From positions 6,119,096 to 6,179,095 of the forward strand of contig NC_087080.1 of NCBI RefSeq assembly GCF_026151205.1: a DNA stretch of 60,000 nt, given 5' to 3'. Below the pieces are notes generated by a model, which was given only the letters and a program-made list of their open reading frames with translations, had not been told where the DNA came from and searched no databases. Below are positions 20,201 to 58,247 of the stretch, piece by piece (position 1 is the stretch's first letter; the number at the start of each line of letters is the position of its first letter). The stretch is from Bolinopsis microptera. Lineage: Eukaryota; Ctenophora; Tentaculata; Lobata; Bolinopsidae. The position numbers and the translations under genes are program-made.

Positions 20201-22520
20201 CTTTTTTATACACGGACCTGGAAAAGACTCTCATCGGAGAAGGGAGCCAAATAAAGGGTGCCAGTAGAAGGGAACATCTTGCCACCTTTCTTCAACCACT
20301 TCCTAGCGTAGATGTATGTCTCTAACATCCTCTCGTTGTACAACATATACCCCATAGGCTCTAGCGAGGGTAAGAGTTGGAATTAATTAATAGGTTTATG
20401 ATTACTTCTCTGACCATCAAAGTAAAAAGAAATATTTTTCCAAGAATATTCCATGGGAAATTTAATTGAAATATACGAGTGATTAATGTAAATAAAGAAG
20501 CCGACAGATCCACAATATAAACAATCATTCCCCCGTCATCGTAGGATAAAGAATTAACAATTACACTGTCTCGTCGTAAAATTTGTTAATAAAATACTAA
20601 ACCCCTCCAGTATGAGACACCATGTACATAATAGAGTAATATTTCTAACCTGATACAATAGTGTCGACCTCCTCAGGCAGCTCCACCTCTTCTATCATGC
20701 CATGTATCACAGTTATCTTATCTTGATACTTGTTGTTCTTGATCAGGTCCCGACAGTGGTCCGCCATGTTGCTGCCTTCAACTGCGTACACGTGCTTAGC
20801 TCCGGCTTGCACTGCGAAGAAGGACAGGATACCAGATCCTGCTCCGACATCTAGCACTATCTGATGGATTAATCAATGTAAAGTACAGTACAACGTACAG
20901 TACTATTTACAATACAGGTATTCCCCCCTGTTAATCAATGTACAATACAAGTGTCCTCCTTTTTTCTTTTTTTCTTCGGTAAGGCAATTCCCATTCATTA
21001 ATCCCATACTGCGACCAACAAACACTAGCTTAATATAGGGCTACTATGGAGTACATCGACGATGAATGTTTTTACTAAGTGCCTTATTCTTAAAAGTTTT
21101 CGTGTATTTGTATCTTAAAATTATATAGTCTAGATATTCATATTATTCGTACGTGATCTCATAGATCGTACGCCACTACGCAGCAAAAATCCATTAGACG
21201 AAAATAATATGGTCCTGTTTCATTTCTGGTAAATCTTAGAGTCCACTAACACGTTTATCTTACTGAAACAATGCCTGAACTGATGATAAGTCTTCAATTT
21301 GTACGGAAGCAATTAAATAATTAGCATGCTGCATATCATCTTATCTGGTCAGAAGTTGTACCTTGCCCTGGAAGTCGCCGTGGTTGTCCAGGATAGCCCT
21401 CTGGAATGTACTTGTCCTAACATAGTCTTGCAACATGTTCTGCTGTTGTGACAAATACCCGTAAAACTGAAAGCAGATTATTGGTTAAACAGTTTAATAT
21501 ACGTCTTGTCATGTCAGTACTTATTATAACATTGATAATGCTGGTTATCAGTCAATGCTCTGTCAAAATTATTAAGTAAGTTAGTAAATGAATAAGTATG
21601 TAAAACGTTAATCAGTTGCAGTATAGCAACGCCTGGCCTTGGATTGTACTAAAGATTCTGTGTAGTAAAACAACGATGTAATGATAACTAATTACCTGAA
21701 AGTAATAATAAGTATAATACTTGAAAGTAATAATAAGTATAATACCTGAAAGTACTGTGTTGCTGAACTCTCCTCGGTCCTATCCTTGAACTTGGACCGT
21801 TTCTCAATCTTCTGCAGCTCGGCCAGCACATCCTTACATTCTTGTACCGCTGAGATGGCAGCAGTCACATAAAGATTTTAAAAATTTCAACTATGCAAGT
21901 TTATGAATATTTAGCAACGTTTACGTTTCTACGACGCCTTATGTATCATAACTATAAAGTGCAAGAAGCTATTAAAAATGAACAACCATTTTCAGTTCCA
22001 CACAAATGCTGACAAATTCAAAACTCACATTTCTCGTTAGCGAATCTGACCATGAAAGTTTTCTCCTGGAATCTGATAATCCAGGAAAGTTTGCCACAAG
22101 AACAGTGTTCGGTGTTGTGGGTCACGGTAAACTGTTCAACTTCTGTCCCTTTGTCGAAGAAAGTCAGGATAACTTTGTCTTTTACACTTGTTATGCTCAA
22201 CCCTGGGGGTTGATAGAACATTATAGATAATCAAAATAGTACGAGCCAAGTGTGCAAGCTACTATAAAGTCAAGAAGTGACGTGAGGGTCAGCTTAGGTT
22301 TCACGACGCAAACTTAGATATTACTTATTGCATGATAGAATCTTTCGTGTCTACAGGAGAAAAAATAAGTGTGGTGACTTGAGATGTGTCTAAATAAACA
22401 GAATGTGACTATACCTTGGATGTCCAGCGGCGTGACTCCATTATTGTCGTTCAGCTCACTCACAGTGACTGAGTACACTGTGTGTGTCCCATTCTCCAAT
22501 GTGACTTCTCCCGACAACAT
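14243..22520 (-). CDS. CARM1: CARM1 / PRMT4 arginine methyltransferase
   Basis: A complete gene of 522 residues. Coding exons are 22520-22415, 22202-22029, 21849-21746, 21466-21362, 20860-20650, 20360-20218, 19978-19742, 19564-19463, 16389-16282, 16050-15897 and 14367-14243, all in phase with GT-AG borders. The enzyme puts asymmetric dimethyl marks on arginines (histone H3R17, coactivators, splicing factors) using SAM. Visible hallmarks are an N-terminal EVH1/PH-like part (residues 1-94), [14 protein letters not shown] (126 on), SAM motif [14 protein letters not shown] (164 on), the double-E loop from [13 protein letters not shown] (233-244), the THW loop PLTHWYQ (388-394), then NKRQSYD and [14 protein letters not shown] typical of CARM1 rather than PRMT1. 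The Tyr/Pro/Gly-rich tail ends IYEEGYN and is shorter than the vertebrate activation domain. The 2.9-kb intron between 16390 and 19462 holds a composite repeat. Confidence 0.95.
14660..14790. repeat. short tandem repeat, about 55-bp unit
   Basis: About three diverged units containing AATACTTG..(G)TATTGGGAGTTTAAATACATAAT lie inside the last CARM1 intron. Confidence 0.7.
15267..15363. repeat. GGA-rich tract in CARM1 intron
   Basis: (GGA)n with interruptions. A second, looser purine tract lies at 15491-15562. On the CARM1 sense strand these read as pyrimidine tracts. Confidence 0.9.
15745..15792. repeat. CAGCACG tandem repeat
   Basis: Short tandem array of AGCACGC and AGCACAATGCGC units in the last CARM1 intron. 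Confidence 0.85.
16569..19362. mobile_element. composite repeat copy 1 (G-run TIR, TGTCCG minisatellites, GGA core)
   Basis: It starts with a run of G then TGTCACGTCCGTCTATGTCC and ends with the mirror GGACATAGACGGACGTGACA plus a run of C. Both ends share TGTCCTTTTTGGATTCTATG, so these are inverted or partly repeated termini. Inside are a 20-bp minisatellite (GGACATTGGCGGACTCGGAC) at 16652-16795, about 2 kb of GGA-rich purine sequence at 17041-19035, a TTTTTGTCCG stretch, and a TGTCCGCCTA minisatellite at 19196-19307. TTTAC flanks both sides. No transposase gene is seen. It lies in a CARM1 intron and a second copy lies in an MCM3 intron. Confidence 0.85.
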
Positions 22521-23152
22521 ACTATACCCTACATGTTGATGAAGGTTATTCAAAATTGTATAGACTTAATATCGTAAATTAGCATGAAACCAACATCGAA
22601 ATCGGAGGGGAGACCGTGGTTGCGCGCAGTAATTTGCTTAAACCACGCGCTAAGCTACAGGAAAACTCACGTACCAAGCGCGCGCGCGCGCTTTGTGATT
22701 TAAACTAAATGGTAAGTAGTTTACAGTCGCGTTAGGAAATCAACGTTCGGCGACCGCGCCCTCTGTCAAGTTTCCCGCGATTTTGATTTGTTTCCTTGTG
22801 ATAAAACATAACGAATACAACAAAGGAACTTATGTAATCACACATTGATTATACAAAATCAAACATCAATTATACACGATCAACATCTTTTATGCAACTG
22901 AGCGAAAAAATGATGTCATGAAAGATGTTGGTACTTTACATCTTAGGAGAAGTAAAATTATAATACATTATAACCGTAATCTTTTTTCTCAATAACTTTC
23001 ATCATTAATGGGAGCTTCAAGTTACAGAAGATTACACAGTAAATTTCGGGTCTCCCTAACACAAAAAAACCCTAAAAATCAAATAGCACATGATAAATCA
23101 ATATTATTGGGATAAACGTACAACTGAAAATGAAAATAGATCAGCTTAAAAT
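22521..23152. promoter_or_regulatory. CARM1 upstream region, CG-repeat, no gene
   Basis: The first 180 bases upstream of the CARM1 ATG contain an alternating (GC)n stretch near 22678-22691, amid sequence much richer in CpG than its surroundings. It is a likely promoter by position only. The rest is AT-rich and separates CARM1 from the 3' end of DNPEP. Confidence 0.4.
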
Positions 23153-24556
23153 TTAAATAAAGGTTTCGTCGCAGGTTTCATCAGTAGATGCAGCATCAAT
23201 ACCAGCAAACTGCTCGTAGAAAGCTTTGTACAGACGCACAGCATGATAGGGGTCCTTAGCACCTCCCATCTCACGAATAGAGTGCATACTCAATTGAGGA
23301 CATCCCAAATCCACCGTTCTCAGAGCAGTCTTAGCGGACATGATTGGACCAATGGTAGACCCACATGGTGAATCATTGCGCACCATCACCTCCTGGAGGG
23401 GGATATCGTTGCGGAGAGCAAGCTCGCGCAGGAGGGCGGCACCCATTGCAGTGGTTGCGTAGCGCTGGTTAGAGTTGTGCTTCATGCAGATTCCTCCGTT
23501 CACTGCAGGCTGGAAGTTAGACTCGTGTTTGGACACGTAATTGGGATGTACAGCGTGTACTTGATCAGCAGACAGAAGGAAGGATTTGGCGATGCACTTA
23601 GCAAGAAGCTCGGAGTTGTTTCCACTCAAGCGCTGTAGCACTAAGTTGGTGAGTTCAGTACCAGCGCCGTGCGCAGACTGCGATCCCACCTCCTCGTGGT
23701 CATACAAACACAGGACCGCAGCGGTACTGGACCCGGATACACTGTGTTTTGCAAGTGCATGTGTTCCAGCCCATGCGTTAACAAGGTTATCCTGCCTGGG
23801 CGCCATCACGAACTCCTCATCTACTCCAGCCAAACTACCTGGCATAACATCAGCAAGACACAGATCAAACCCTATAATATCATCACCAGCACAACCCAGA
23901 TGCTCTGAGAGCAGCTTCAGTAACTTTGTGTCGTGATGTTTAGTGAAGGATTGCTGCTGTTTTTCTACACCTGTCACCTTCTTCTCCACCTCTCCTCCCA
24001 GTTCCTTCTCTATCAGCCCCAGTACTGGGATTAGCTGCTCTTCCTTGTTAAACTTGAACGCTTCATTCACTGTACGATCAAGATGTATTGCCAGTGTAGG
24101 GATATGTAGGATAGGGCGGTCAATGTGCGCTAGACGGGAGGTTAGAGCGTTATTCTCCCCTTTAACTATCACTTTCCCGGCTAACTTGAGGTCCCTGTCG
24201 AACCAGGTAGCCCAGATACCACCTCCGTAACACTCACTCTTTACCAGGCTGTATCCAACACTAGTGTGCTTGCTGCGCTGCTTCACACGTAGACATGGAG
24301 AGTCGGTGTGCGCGCCGATCAGCTGACAGGGGTTACCCGCGGCGAACTTCTCACCAAGTGCAAACGCGATGAGCGTGCTTGCATTTCTTGTCATGTAGTA
24401 CATTCCTCCAGGAGTAAGTTTCCAGTCAGCTGATTCATCCAGGCGCTGGTAGCCAACCTTCTTGAGGACCTTTATCGCTTCAGCAACTGCATGGTAGGGA
24501 GATGGTGACCGGTTGATGTAGTTTATCAAGTCAACTGCTGCTTCACGCACCGCCAT
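23153..24556 (-). CDS. DNPEP: aspartyl aminopeptidase (M18), intronless
   Basis: Encodes 467 residues in a single exon from the ATG at 24556. The cytosolic M18 enzyme removes N-terminal Asp or Glu and works as a dodecamer with two zinc ions per subunit. Expected ligands are all visible: His83 in GAHTDSP, Asp256 in APRQDN, Glu288-Glu289 in DHEEVGS, Asp331 in SADQVHA and His425 in SMHSIRE. CYGGGIWATWFDRDLKLAG near residue 109 and RNDSPCGSTIGP near 393 are also family-typical. The length is nearly that of the human enzyme (about 475). The absence of introns contrasts with the neighbouring CARM1 and MCM3; a retrocopy or complete intron loss is possible. The frame is intact and shows no decay. Confidence 0.96.
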   Translation of the reverse strand: MAVREAAVDLINYINRSPSPYHAVAEAIKVLKKVGYQRLDESADWKLTPGGMYYMTRNASTLIAFALGEKFAAGNPCQLIGAHTDSPCLRVKQRSKHTSVGYSLVKSECYGGGIWATWFDRDLKLAGKVIVKGENNALTSRLAHIDRPILHIPTLAIHLDRTVNEAFKFNKEEQLIPVLGLIEKELGGEVEKKVTGVEKQQQSFTKHHDTKLLKLLSEHLGCAGDDIIGFDLCLADVMPGSLAGVDEEFVMAPRQDNLVNAWAGTHALAKHSVSGSSTAAVLCLYDHEEVGSQSAHGAGTELTNLVLQRLSGNNSELLAKCIAKSFLLSADQVHAVHPNYVSKHESNFQPAVNGGICMKHNSNQRYATTAMGAALLRELALRNDIPLQEVMVRNDSPCGSTIGPIMSAKTALRTVDLGCPQLSMHSIREMGGAKDPYHAVRLYKAFYEQFAGIDAASTDETCDETFI

Positions 24557-25352
24557 ACCTTCCTTTGAATAATATCACGTCAGCTCCAACAATATTAAAT
24601 ATAATTCCTTCCATTCATTGATTTTATTTCGTTTACTAATTGATTTAGTTAAATTAAACATTTTGCGTGTAATACATTTTAACAATAATTAGATATTGTG
24701 GACAAAGCATATTTGTTTTCTGGAGAAATATAGCTAATAGTGAAATTCATTTAAGGTAACAATATTTCGTTGAAATGCATTACAAATACGGTTATATTAT
24801 TGTTGTTCATCACTTGAACAATAAACATGTCATCGAATATTCAAATAAGTTTCATTAAAATATCATCATTAAATTTCCATAAACTTTTAATAAAGTTGTA
24901 AATTGTGGAACAGCTTTCATTGCAAGTCGTAGGGCTAACAAGGAACAAACACAAGGCTGATATTTAAAACGTAAAAAGATTCTTCATTTTTTCACTGGAG
25001 TACCTTAACTGGCCCAAAAGATGTAAGGTGAATAATTTAAACTATTATCAACTTGTTGGGTGAGATTAAAAAGCTAAAAAGATTAAAAACAATCCTAAAA
25101 ACGTTGGACACGTCATCATAAAACTAAGTTTAGCATACCTATCAAATAAAAATACGATGAAATTCCATAAAATGTGATAGTTAATGAGGAAAAAGACAAT
25201 AACTGATATGCCAATATCACAGAAATATTATCCACTACTTACGTCCATATGGAATTGAAGCATTACATACGATGCAATCGTATCTGATGTTGTGAAGAAA
25301 AACCGTTCTTACTTAGAAGAATCTTACTTAGATAGTAGTAACAAGATATTAT
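24557..25352. other. gap between DNPEP and MCM3
   Basis: AT-rich; it must hold the DNPEP promoter and the MCM3 3' end. No coding sequence recognised. Confidence 0.5.
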
Positions 25353-52975
<27,623 letters not shown>

Positions 52976-53809
52976 AATGGGGCCTAATGGTCATTGAAGT
53001 TTAAGAGGAATTCAAAATTACTAGATTATTCAGAGCGTACATGATTGTTCAGTATTTAATGTCCCTGTTCATTATCTGAACTATCAATAGTTCATTTTGT
53101 AAAATGAGAACAACAGATTGTTGTTATAATATTAGATTAAGATTAAAGGTGCACAGCTAGAAGAACTTGTTTTTGACATTATAAATCATGTAACACACCA
53201 CAGCACTTAATAAGTGATTTCGTCACCCAATCATTGATCTCATGGGGACCTATTCACTAGCGGGCAACAATGAGCCTCATTAGGCCGTACCAAGCATGTT
53301 GGGGATGACGATCTGATCACTTTAAGTGAATACTGATTGTGACTTTCCTTAAAATCAAAGAAACTTGCGTTATAGCGCTTCGGTTGCTGTCCTATGAGCA
53401 GGTTCCAACCAATCAGGCCATTGATTGAGTGAAGAACTCACATATTAAGTGCCAGGATTATTTATACGCCAGATCTTAAAATAGTCATAACTCGGCTTAG
53501 TTGTTAACAACCAACTTGAAACTTTAGGAAAGCACTTTAATTATCAATCCAAATGTGTCTGCAAATTTTGGAGTTCCTAACTCAAAACGTTCTCACTTTA
53601 TGGTGACAATTACATAACATACTGAAATGTCTCATTAAAGAACTGTCGTCTATGTGCATATATAGCACCGCAACTGAACTGTTGTTCACAATAATTTGCA
53701 ATGTTATTATCACAAAGGCTTTTGTGGTCCAGTGGTTGCTTGAATGGCCCTGAACACCCCTGCAGATTTCGTTGATTTCAGGTGCTGTCGGCACCATAAA
53801 AATTTTAAT
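52976..53809. promoter_or_regulatory. MCM3 upstream region
   Basis: Sequence upstream of the MCM3 start codon. No canonical TATA or unmistakable E2F cluster was seen by eye, and no other gene. Confidence 0.3.
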
Positions 53810-53864
53810 TTAATTCCTGTTTAATTCCTGTTTAATTCCTGTTTAATTCCTGTTTAATTCCTGT
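53810..53864. repeat. 11-bp tandem repeat, five units
   Basis: TTAATTCCTGT repeated five times exactly. A GC-rich inverted-repeat stretch (GGGGGGCTGCGCCCCCCTA) follows near 53930 and a C-run near 54044-54058. Confidence 0.95.
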
Positions 53865-54792
53865 TACATTTTTGTAAATTAATTAAACTTTCAATTTAGC
53901 CTAAAACACCCTATTTCGCAAAATTTTTCCGGGGGGCTGCGCCCCCCTAGCCCCTGCCAATGTGGTCCGCCCCTTACCTGGATCCCGCTGGGGGCCGCGC
54001 CCCCAGACCCCTGCCACAGCTTGCAGCTTCGCTTGCCGACAGCCCCCCCCCCCCCCCCCAAAGAAAAATCCTGGCTACGTGCCTGAGCAAAATATAGGTT
54101 AAGGGCTTTTCAGATGATTTGGCTCCTCAACAGATACCGACGTACATAACGGTCAATATGTAGTTTAGGTTTACCTGGCCCTTAGGTTACGAATGTGCCC
54201 GAGGAGGAAAAAGAGAAACAAATTTTAGAGAAACAAATTTTAGAGAAACAAATTTGAATTTTGATCTTTATTACAGATTAAACGTATCATATATAACCAT
54301 AAAAGCCGCGCGTCGGCTGATTGCCTCAACTTGGATTAGTAGTAATTTCAGTTGACAGAAGCTGAAGGACGGCAGCTCAAAAGCCCCAGTGAACCATCGG
54401 AAAGATCAAGGACTCGAGTGCCAATAGTGGCTTTTTCGAAAAAAGCAAACTTAAGAAAATTTCTCAGGAACTTAAAAGTTCACCTCAAAACGAAATCTGC
54501 ACCTATGGGCCCCTGAATCAACCAATTATCGGGAAACCGTGATTGAGGGTTGAACTATCAGTAGTAGAAGGACTTACGAAAAATAAACTAATAAAGCCTG
54601 CAAAACCCCAACGATAATGTGACTGTGCTTGTTATATTATGGCCTGGGGCTGCAAAAATAACCTAATTTGTCCAATTTAACCTTTCTACTTTAAGAGGGA
54701 TATATATTATATAGGAAGGAAGAAGGTCATTCAAACAATATCTACAATAAATTAAATCAAGTCATGCAATTGGCAGAACACAATCATAAATC

Positions 54793-55060
54793 ATGAGAAA
54801 TAAACACCTAAACGAGGGGCAAACTAAGTATATGGGAATCAACATTAGAGATTATGATATTCCGAAAATATCGGCTGCGAGTGGGAAAAGTATAGAAAAA
54901 GTCGAGAACTTTGTATACCTGGGTAGTAGAATGAAAGGTTCTGAGAAAGACTTCGAAGTTAGAAAAGCTAAGGGTGACCTGCAACCAGATAAATATGGTA
55001 TGGAAGTCCGGTATGCATAGACTGTTCCTGGCTACAGTCGAGTCCATCCTACTACAGTAA
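54793..55060 (+). pseudogene. LINE reverse transcriptase fragment with frameshift
   Basis: EKVENFVYLGSRMKGSEKDF followed in another frame by WKSGMHRLFLATVESILL corresponds to the region after the reverse transcriptase domain in non-LTR elements (V-x-x-F-x-Y-L-G, then L-F-x-A-T-V-E-S). One frameshift separates the two pieces. Confidence 0.75.
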
Positions 55061-55208
55061 AACCACGATTTACCGCAAATTTTATTTACCGCGAGTATTT
55101 TCTTTTCCCTGAATTTTTCTTCATACATTTTTTCGAAAATCTTGATTTTTTTCTGAAAAGTTTAAATCTTGCCTGGTCGACGTTAGTAGTAATGTATGTG
55201 CTGATTTG

Positions 55209-55828
55209 GCTGCAAAAAATATCTATTCTGCACAGTTGTCACGTGGTGTAAAAGAAAGCCTCTGATTGGTCATTAAGGCAGTGTCACGTGATTTATATTG
55301 CTGCAAAAAATATCTATTCTGCACAGTTGTCACGTGGTGTAAAAGAGAGCCTCTGATTGGTCATTAAGGCAGTGTCACGTGATTTATATTCGTTTTTGTG
55401 AATCTGGTTGGCTAGTTGGCGTTGTCACGTGATCACAGGTAGTCGACCACAGGTGATCGAACTACAGATTACCATTTATGGTATAACAAGGAGACATTGC
55501 CTTCTAATATGGAGTAGGGTTTCTATCGAGTCACGTGATCAAAAACAGCCAATCTGCTTTACCGATACCGGATCGACGTGTCTTTTTTGCAAAAAATATC
55601 TATTCTGCACAGTTGTCACGTGGTGTAAAAGAGAGCCTCTGATTGGTCATTAAGGCAGTGTCACGTGATTTATATTCATTTTTGTGAATCTGGTTGGCTA
55701 GTTGGCGTTGTCACGTGATCACAGGTAGTCGACCACAGGTGATCGAACTACAGATTACCATTTATGGTATAACAAGGGGACATTGCCTTCTAATATGGAG
55801 TAGGGTTTCTATCGAGTCACGTGATCAA
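55209..55828. repeat. tandem repeat with ten CACGTG sites
   Basis: A 91-bp unit (starting GCTGCAAAAAATATC) occurs at 55209, 55300 and 55587. A 151-bp unit (GTGAATCTGGTTGGCTAG...) follows the second and third, at 55391-55541 and 55677-55828. Every unit carries two GTCACGTG or TCACGTGATC sites, ten CACGTG in 620 bases. It lies just upstream of the virus-like gene run and could be a terminal or subterminal repeat of that element. Confidence 0.92.
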
Positions 55829-56041
55829 GGTTAAGACCAATCAGCGTAAAATATCAAAGGATGTAAACATCAGTTTTACACAAAGACAAAAATAGAATGA
55901 AACTACAGCTTCCAATTACAAATTTACATATACTGTACACAAAACTGGAAAGTGAGGCCACTCCCTCACTTTACAGATCTAAACATTTAGACTTGTTAAA
56001 TAAAATATAGCGAGTTTATTGTGTGCAGCAGATGTGCTGTG

Positions 56042-56048
56042 TATATAA
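56042..56048 (+). promoter_or_regulatory. TATA box of virus-like gene 1
   Basis: TATATAA, 79 bases before the ATG at 56127. Confidence 0.6.
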
Positions 56049-56126
56049 TAGACAATAGTGCGACATCTTCATTTCTCCTTCAGGTATTTTGCGTTTGTGT
56101 GTTCTATTTTTCGTTTTCTCTGTAAA

Positions 56127-56714
56127 ATGAGTTTGATCAAGAATCTTGGTACCATAAAGAAGCTTGGGTTGAATGGAAAAGGCTATACTAAATTGGTCAT
56201 CAGCGTAAACTTACCTTTCTGGACTAAATATCTCCAATTTAACGTTTGGAGTAAGGATCTTTTATTTAATTCTGCAGAGAAAAAACAGTTCCAGTTAGAG
56301 GATCAAGTGGAGGTAAAATATTATTACAATGGTGACTTCCCGCAGCTTACAAGTCTAACCAAAACATGCTTGGAATACTGTCCCGTTTGTTATAGTGGTT
56401 TGGAAGAAATCGAGAGCCAGAGAATGGAGTGCGGCGGCTGCAGCATAACTCCTAACGATGAACGGAGAGAGCGAACAAATGATGTGATGACCTTGATCGC
56501 GTGCACTGAAAAACAATATCGGTATTCAGTGGGTTACAAGTTAAAACTATCATACCCAGAATGGGACTCCTCGTTCATCACTGTTGTGTTTCCTAACAAG
56601 TTGTTCCTCTACTCAAAGATACCTCATTTGGAAGTTGGGAAACTCTACAAAGTCGTGGGTTGGAAGGGTGGAAATTTATTCGATTTACTCGATATATGTG
56701 AAGTTGACAATTAA
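56127..56714 (+). CDS. virus-like gene 1: OB-fold/zinc-ribbon protein, putative ssDNA-binding
   Basis: Encodes 195 residues starting MSLIKNLG; upstream in-frame sequence lacks another ATG. A beta-rich first half (YTKLVISVNLPFW, YLQFNVW) leads to a zinc ribbon CPVC...CGGC (about residues 90-113) and a second beta-rich part (YKLKLSYPEW, FITVVFPNKLF). An OB fold with an inserted Cys4 ribbon is the layout of DBD-C in replication protein A, so single-stranded DNA binding is a reasonable guess, not a proof. It is intronless and first in a run of five co-directed genes. Confidence 0.55.
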   Translation: MSLIKNLGTIKKLGLNGKGYTKLVISVNLPFWTKYLQFNVWSKDLLFNSAEKKQFQLEDQVEVKYYYNGDFPQLTSLTKTCLEYCPVCYSGLEEIESQRMECGGCSITPNDERRERTNDVMTLIACTEKQYRYSVGYKLKLSYPEWDSSFITVVFPNKLFLYSKIPHLEVGKLYKVVGWKGGNLFDLLDICEVDN

Positions 56715-57020
56715 TGTAACCAACCCAAATTTAGGTGGTAACATTGAGTTTTATTTTATTGAATTGAAGTTAAATATACATATGTAGCTTTATTTCTCAG
56801 TGATACGATTGTTTTATTTGTTCCTCTCAAATTCGACAAAACTGAATCGCAAACGTCGTCCCATGCATACAAAAATCACGAAGTACAATAATTTTATATC
56901 AAATGTAAACAAACAAATTTTAATTTCCGTATCGATCATTGCACATTCAACTTTGGGCAACACACACGCAAGATAAATTGAAAATGAAATTAATTTACGA
57001 GTCAGTATAAACTTAAAAAA

Positions 57021-57121
57021 GTGGTCCCAATGGGGAAGAGGTCAGACGGGATTCGAACCCGTATGTTCCCGCTTGGGAAAGTTACCATTGACTTACTAAC
57101 CTGAAGACCCATCAGGACCAC
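57021..57121 (-). tRNA. tRNA-like gene or pseudogene inside a longer hairpin
   Basis: On the minus strand, 57102-57039 folds like a tRNA: a 7-bp acceptor (AGGTTAG with CTGACCT, one G-U), a D-like arm with box A-like TAAGTCAATGG, and a perfect T arm ACGGG-TTCGAAT-CCCGT carrying the box B GGTTCGAATCC. The anticodon arm is too short (TTCCC-AAGC-GGGAA, 4-base loop) and the body is only 64 bases, so it is unlikely to decode normally. An outer stem GTGGTCC...GGACCAC with further pairing extends the fold to 101 bases. No anticodon can be assigned. It may be a decayed tRNA, a SINE head or a virus-borne tRNA-like structure. Confidence 0.55.
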
Positions 57122-57314
57122 TGTAAAAAGAAAAATGTTGCTATACTTATAATCATACTTTAAGTGTTGTGTCAGATCACGTGAACAAGGTGTGAACCAT
57201 ACATTGCTGTTAATTACTACACTGTTACCAGCTGTTATACCAGTGATTTGATAACGTATTGCTTATGATTGAGAATAACTCGTCAACTCATCAGTGAATA
57301 AAAATTACAAGTGT

Positions 57315-57334
57315 CCGCGCGCGCGCGCGCGCAC
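57315..57334. repeat. CG alternating repeat
   Basis: (CG)n of about 18 bases in the spacer between virus-like genes 1 and 2. Confidence 0.95.
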
Positions 57335-57478
57335 AGTTACGCTATCTGACAGATGTTGTCTATCCTTAAATGTTTGGCGCTCGTATATAGCTATGCTTCA
57401 AGTTCCAGTTAGATACATGTGCAGAATGCGCGGCGCAACACAGTAGAGTGACGTTCTACAATTACGCTATACAGACCC

Positions 57479-57486
57479 TATATAAA
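57479..57486 (+). promoter_or_regulatory. TATA box of virus-like gene 2
   Basis: TATATAAA, 95 bases before the ATG at 57574. Confidence 0.6.
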
Positions 57487-57573
57487 CAAAATTGATTGAT
57501 TAATATTCATATTTATTACTATTTACATAAGTTACATACACACTCATATTTCGTTTGCGCGCGTGATCGTAGC

Positions 57574-58116
57574 ATGGTAACGCTTTTACAATACTCTGAA
57601 CCAAAATATGTAAAATCTAAAGCAGTAAACCCTGATCATGAAATCGAGAACATTTATTTTTCTTTAGACTTACGAATACCAAAACATTTTTACGCGTGTA
57701 CTAAGTCTGAAGTTCGTTCATTTGATAAGATTACGCAAACACCTAACAAATTTAGCAAAAGTTTGCCAAAGTTTGGACTAACTGAGTGCCTTAAAATATT
57801 TAACCTTGAGCTAGAATCACAAAAACCGTGGCTAAACCAAGAATTTAAGAATTTATACACAAAGAAGAAACCCAAAAGAGTTCGTATAAGAATACTTGAA
57901 ATCGAAAGCAGTGTATACGAACTACCTTATTGTAGGAGAAATAATCCAATTCTGATTCCCGAATCGGGTCGACTGCACGCGCCCCACTGCAAAAACACCA
58001 ATCAAGAAACTGTTGATGTTATTGGTGACCGTACTTTTCAAAATAGACAATTCCATTTACAGGATATTAAACAAAGGATAAGCCAGTTGCAAGCTGCAAG
58101 CACACCTGAATGTTAA
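57574..58116 (+). CDS. virus-like gene 2, unknown
   Basis: Encodes 180 residues from the ATG at 57574 (AGCATGG context). The protein is basic in the middle (KKKPKRVRIRILEIES) with a hydrophilic, Gln-rich end (QDIKQRISQLQAAS). There are no membrane segments, zinc motif or repeats, and I recognise no family. Position, lack of introns and its own TATA box tie it to the neighbouring genes. An early or regulatory protein, or a small virion component, are both possible. Confidence 0.5.
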   Translation: MVTLLQYSEPKYVKSKAVNPDHEIENIYFSLDLRIPKHFYACTKSEVRSFDKITQTPNKFSKSLPKFGLTECLKIFNLELESQKPWLNQEFKNLYTKKKPKRVRIRILEIESSVYELPYCRRNNPILIPESGRLHAPHCKNTNQETVDVIGDRTFQNRQFHLQDIKQRISQLQAASTPEC

Positions 58117-58188
58117 ACGAGTTACCTACCAGCTAGAAGCAACGTCTCTTGTTTAATGAGAAACTTCACATTTTCCCCTCAGTTATTC

Positions 58189-58196
58189 TATAAAAG
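58189..58196 (+). promoter_or_regulatory. TATA box of virus-like gene 3
   Basis: TATAAAAG, 59 bases before the ATG at 58248. Confidence 0.65.
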
Positions 58197-58247
58197 CGTT
58201 CCTGCTATCTCATAGTTTAGTTCCATATCGTGTGTGACATCATCATC

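Noticed and set aside
23586-24230. Plus-strand open frames over DNPEP
   Set aside because: Antisense shadows of a strongly conserved coding gene.
57039-57102. Functional decoding tRNA
   Set aside because: 64 bases, 4-base anticodon loop; cannot form a normal anticodon arm.
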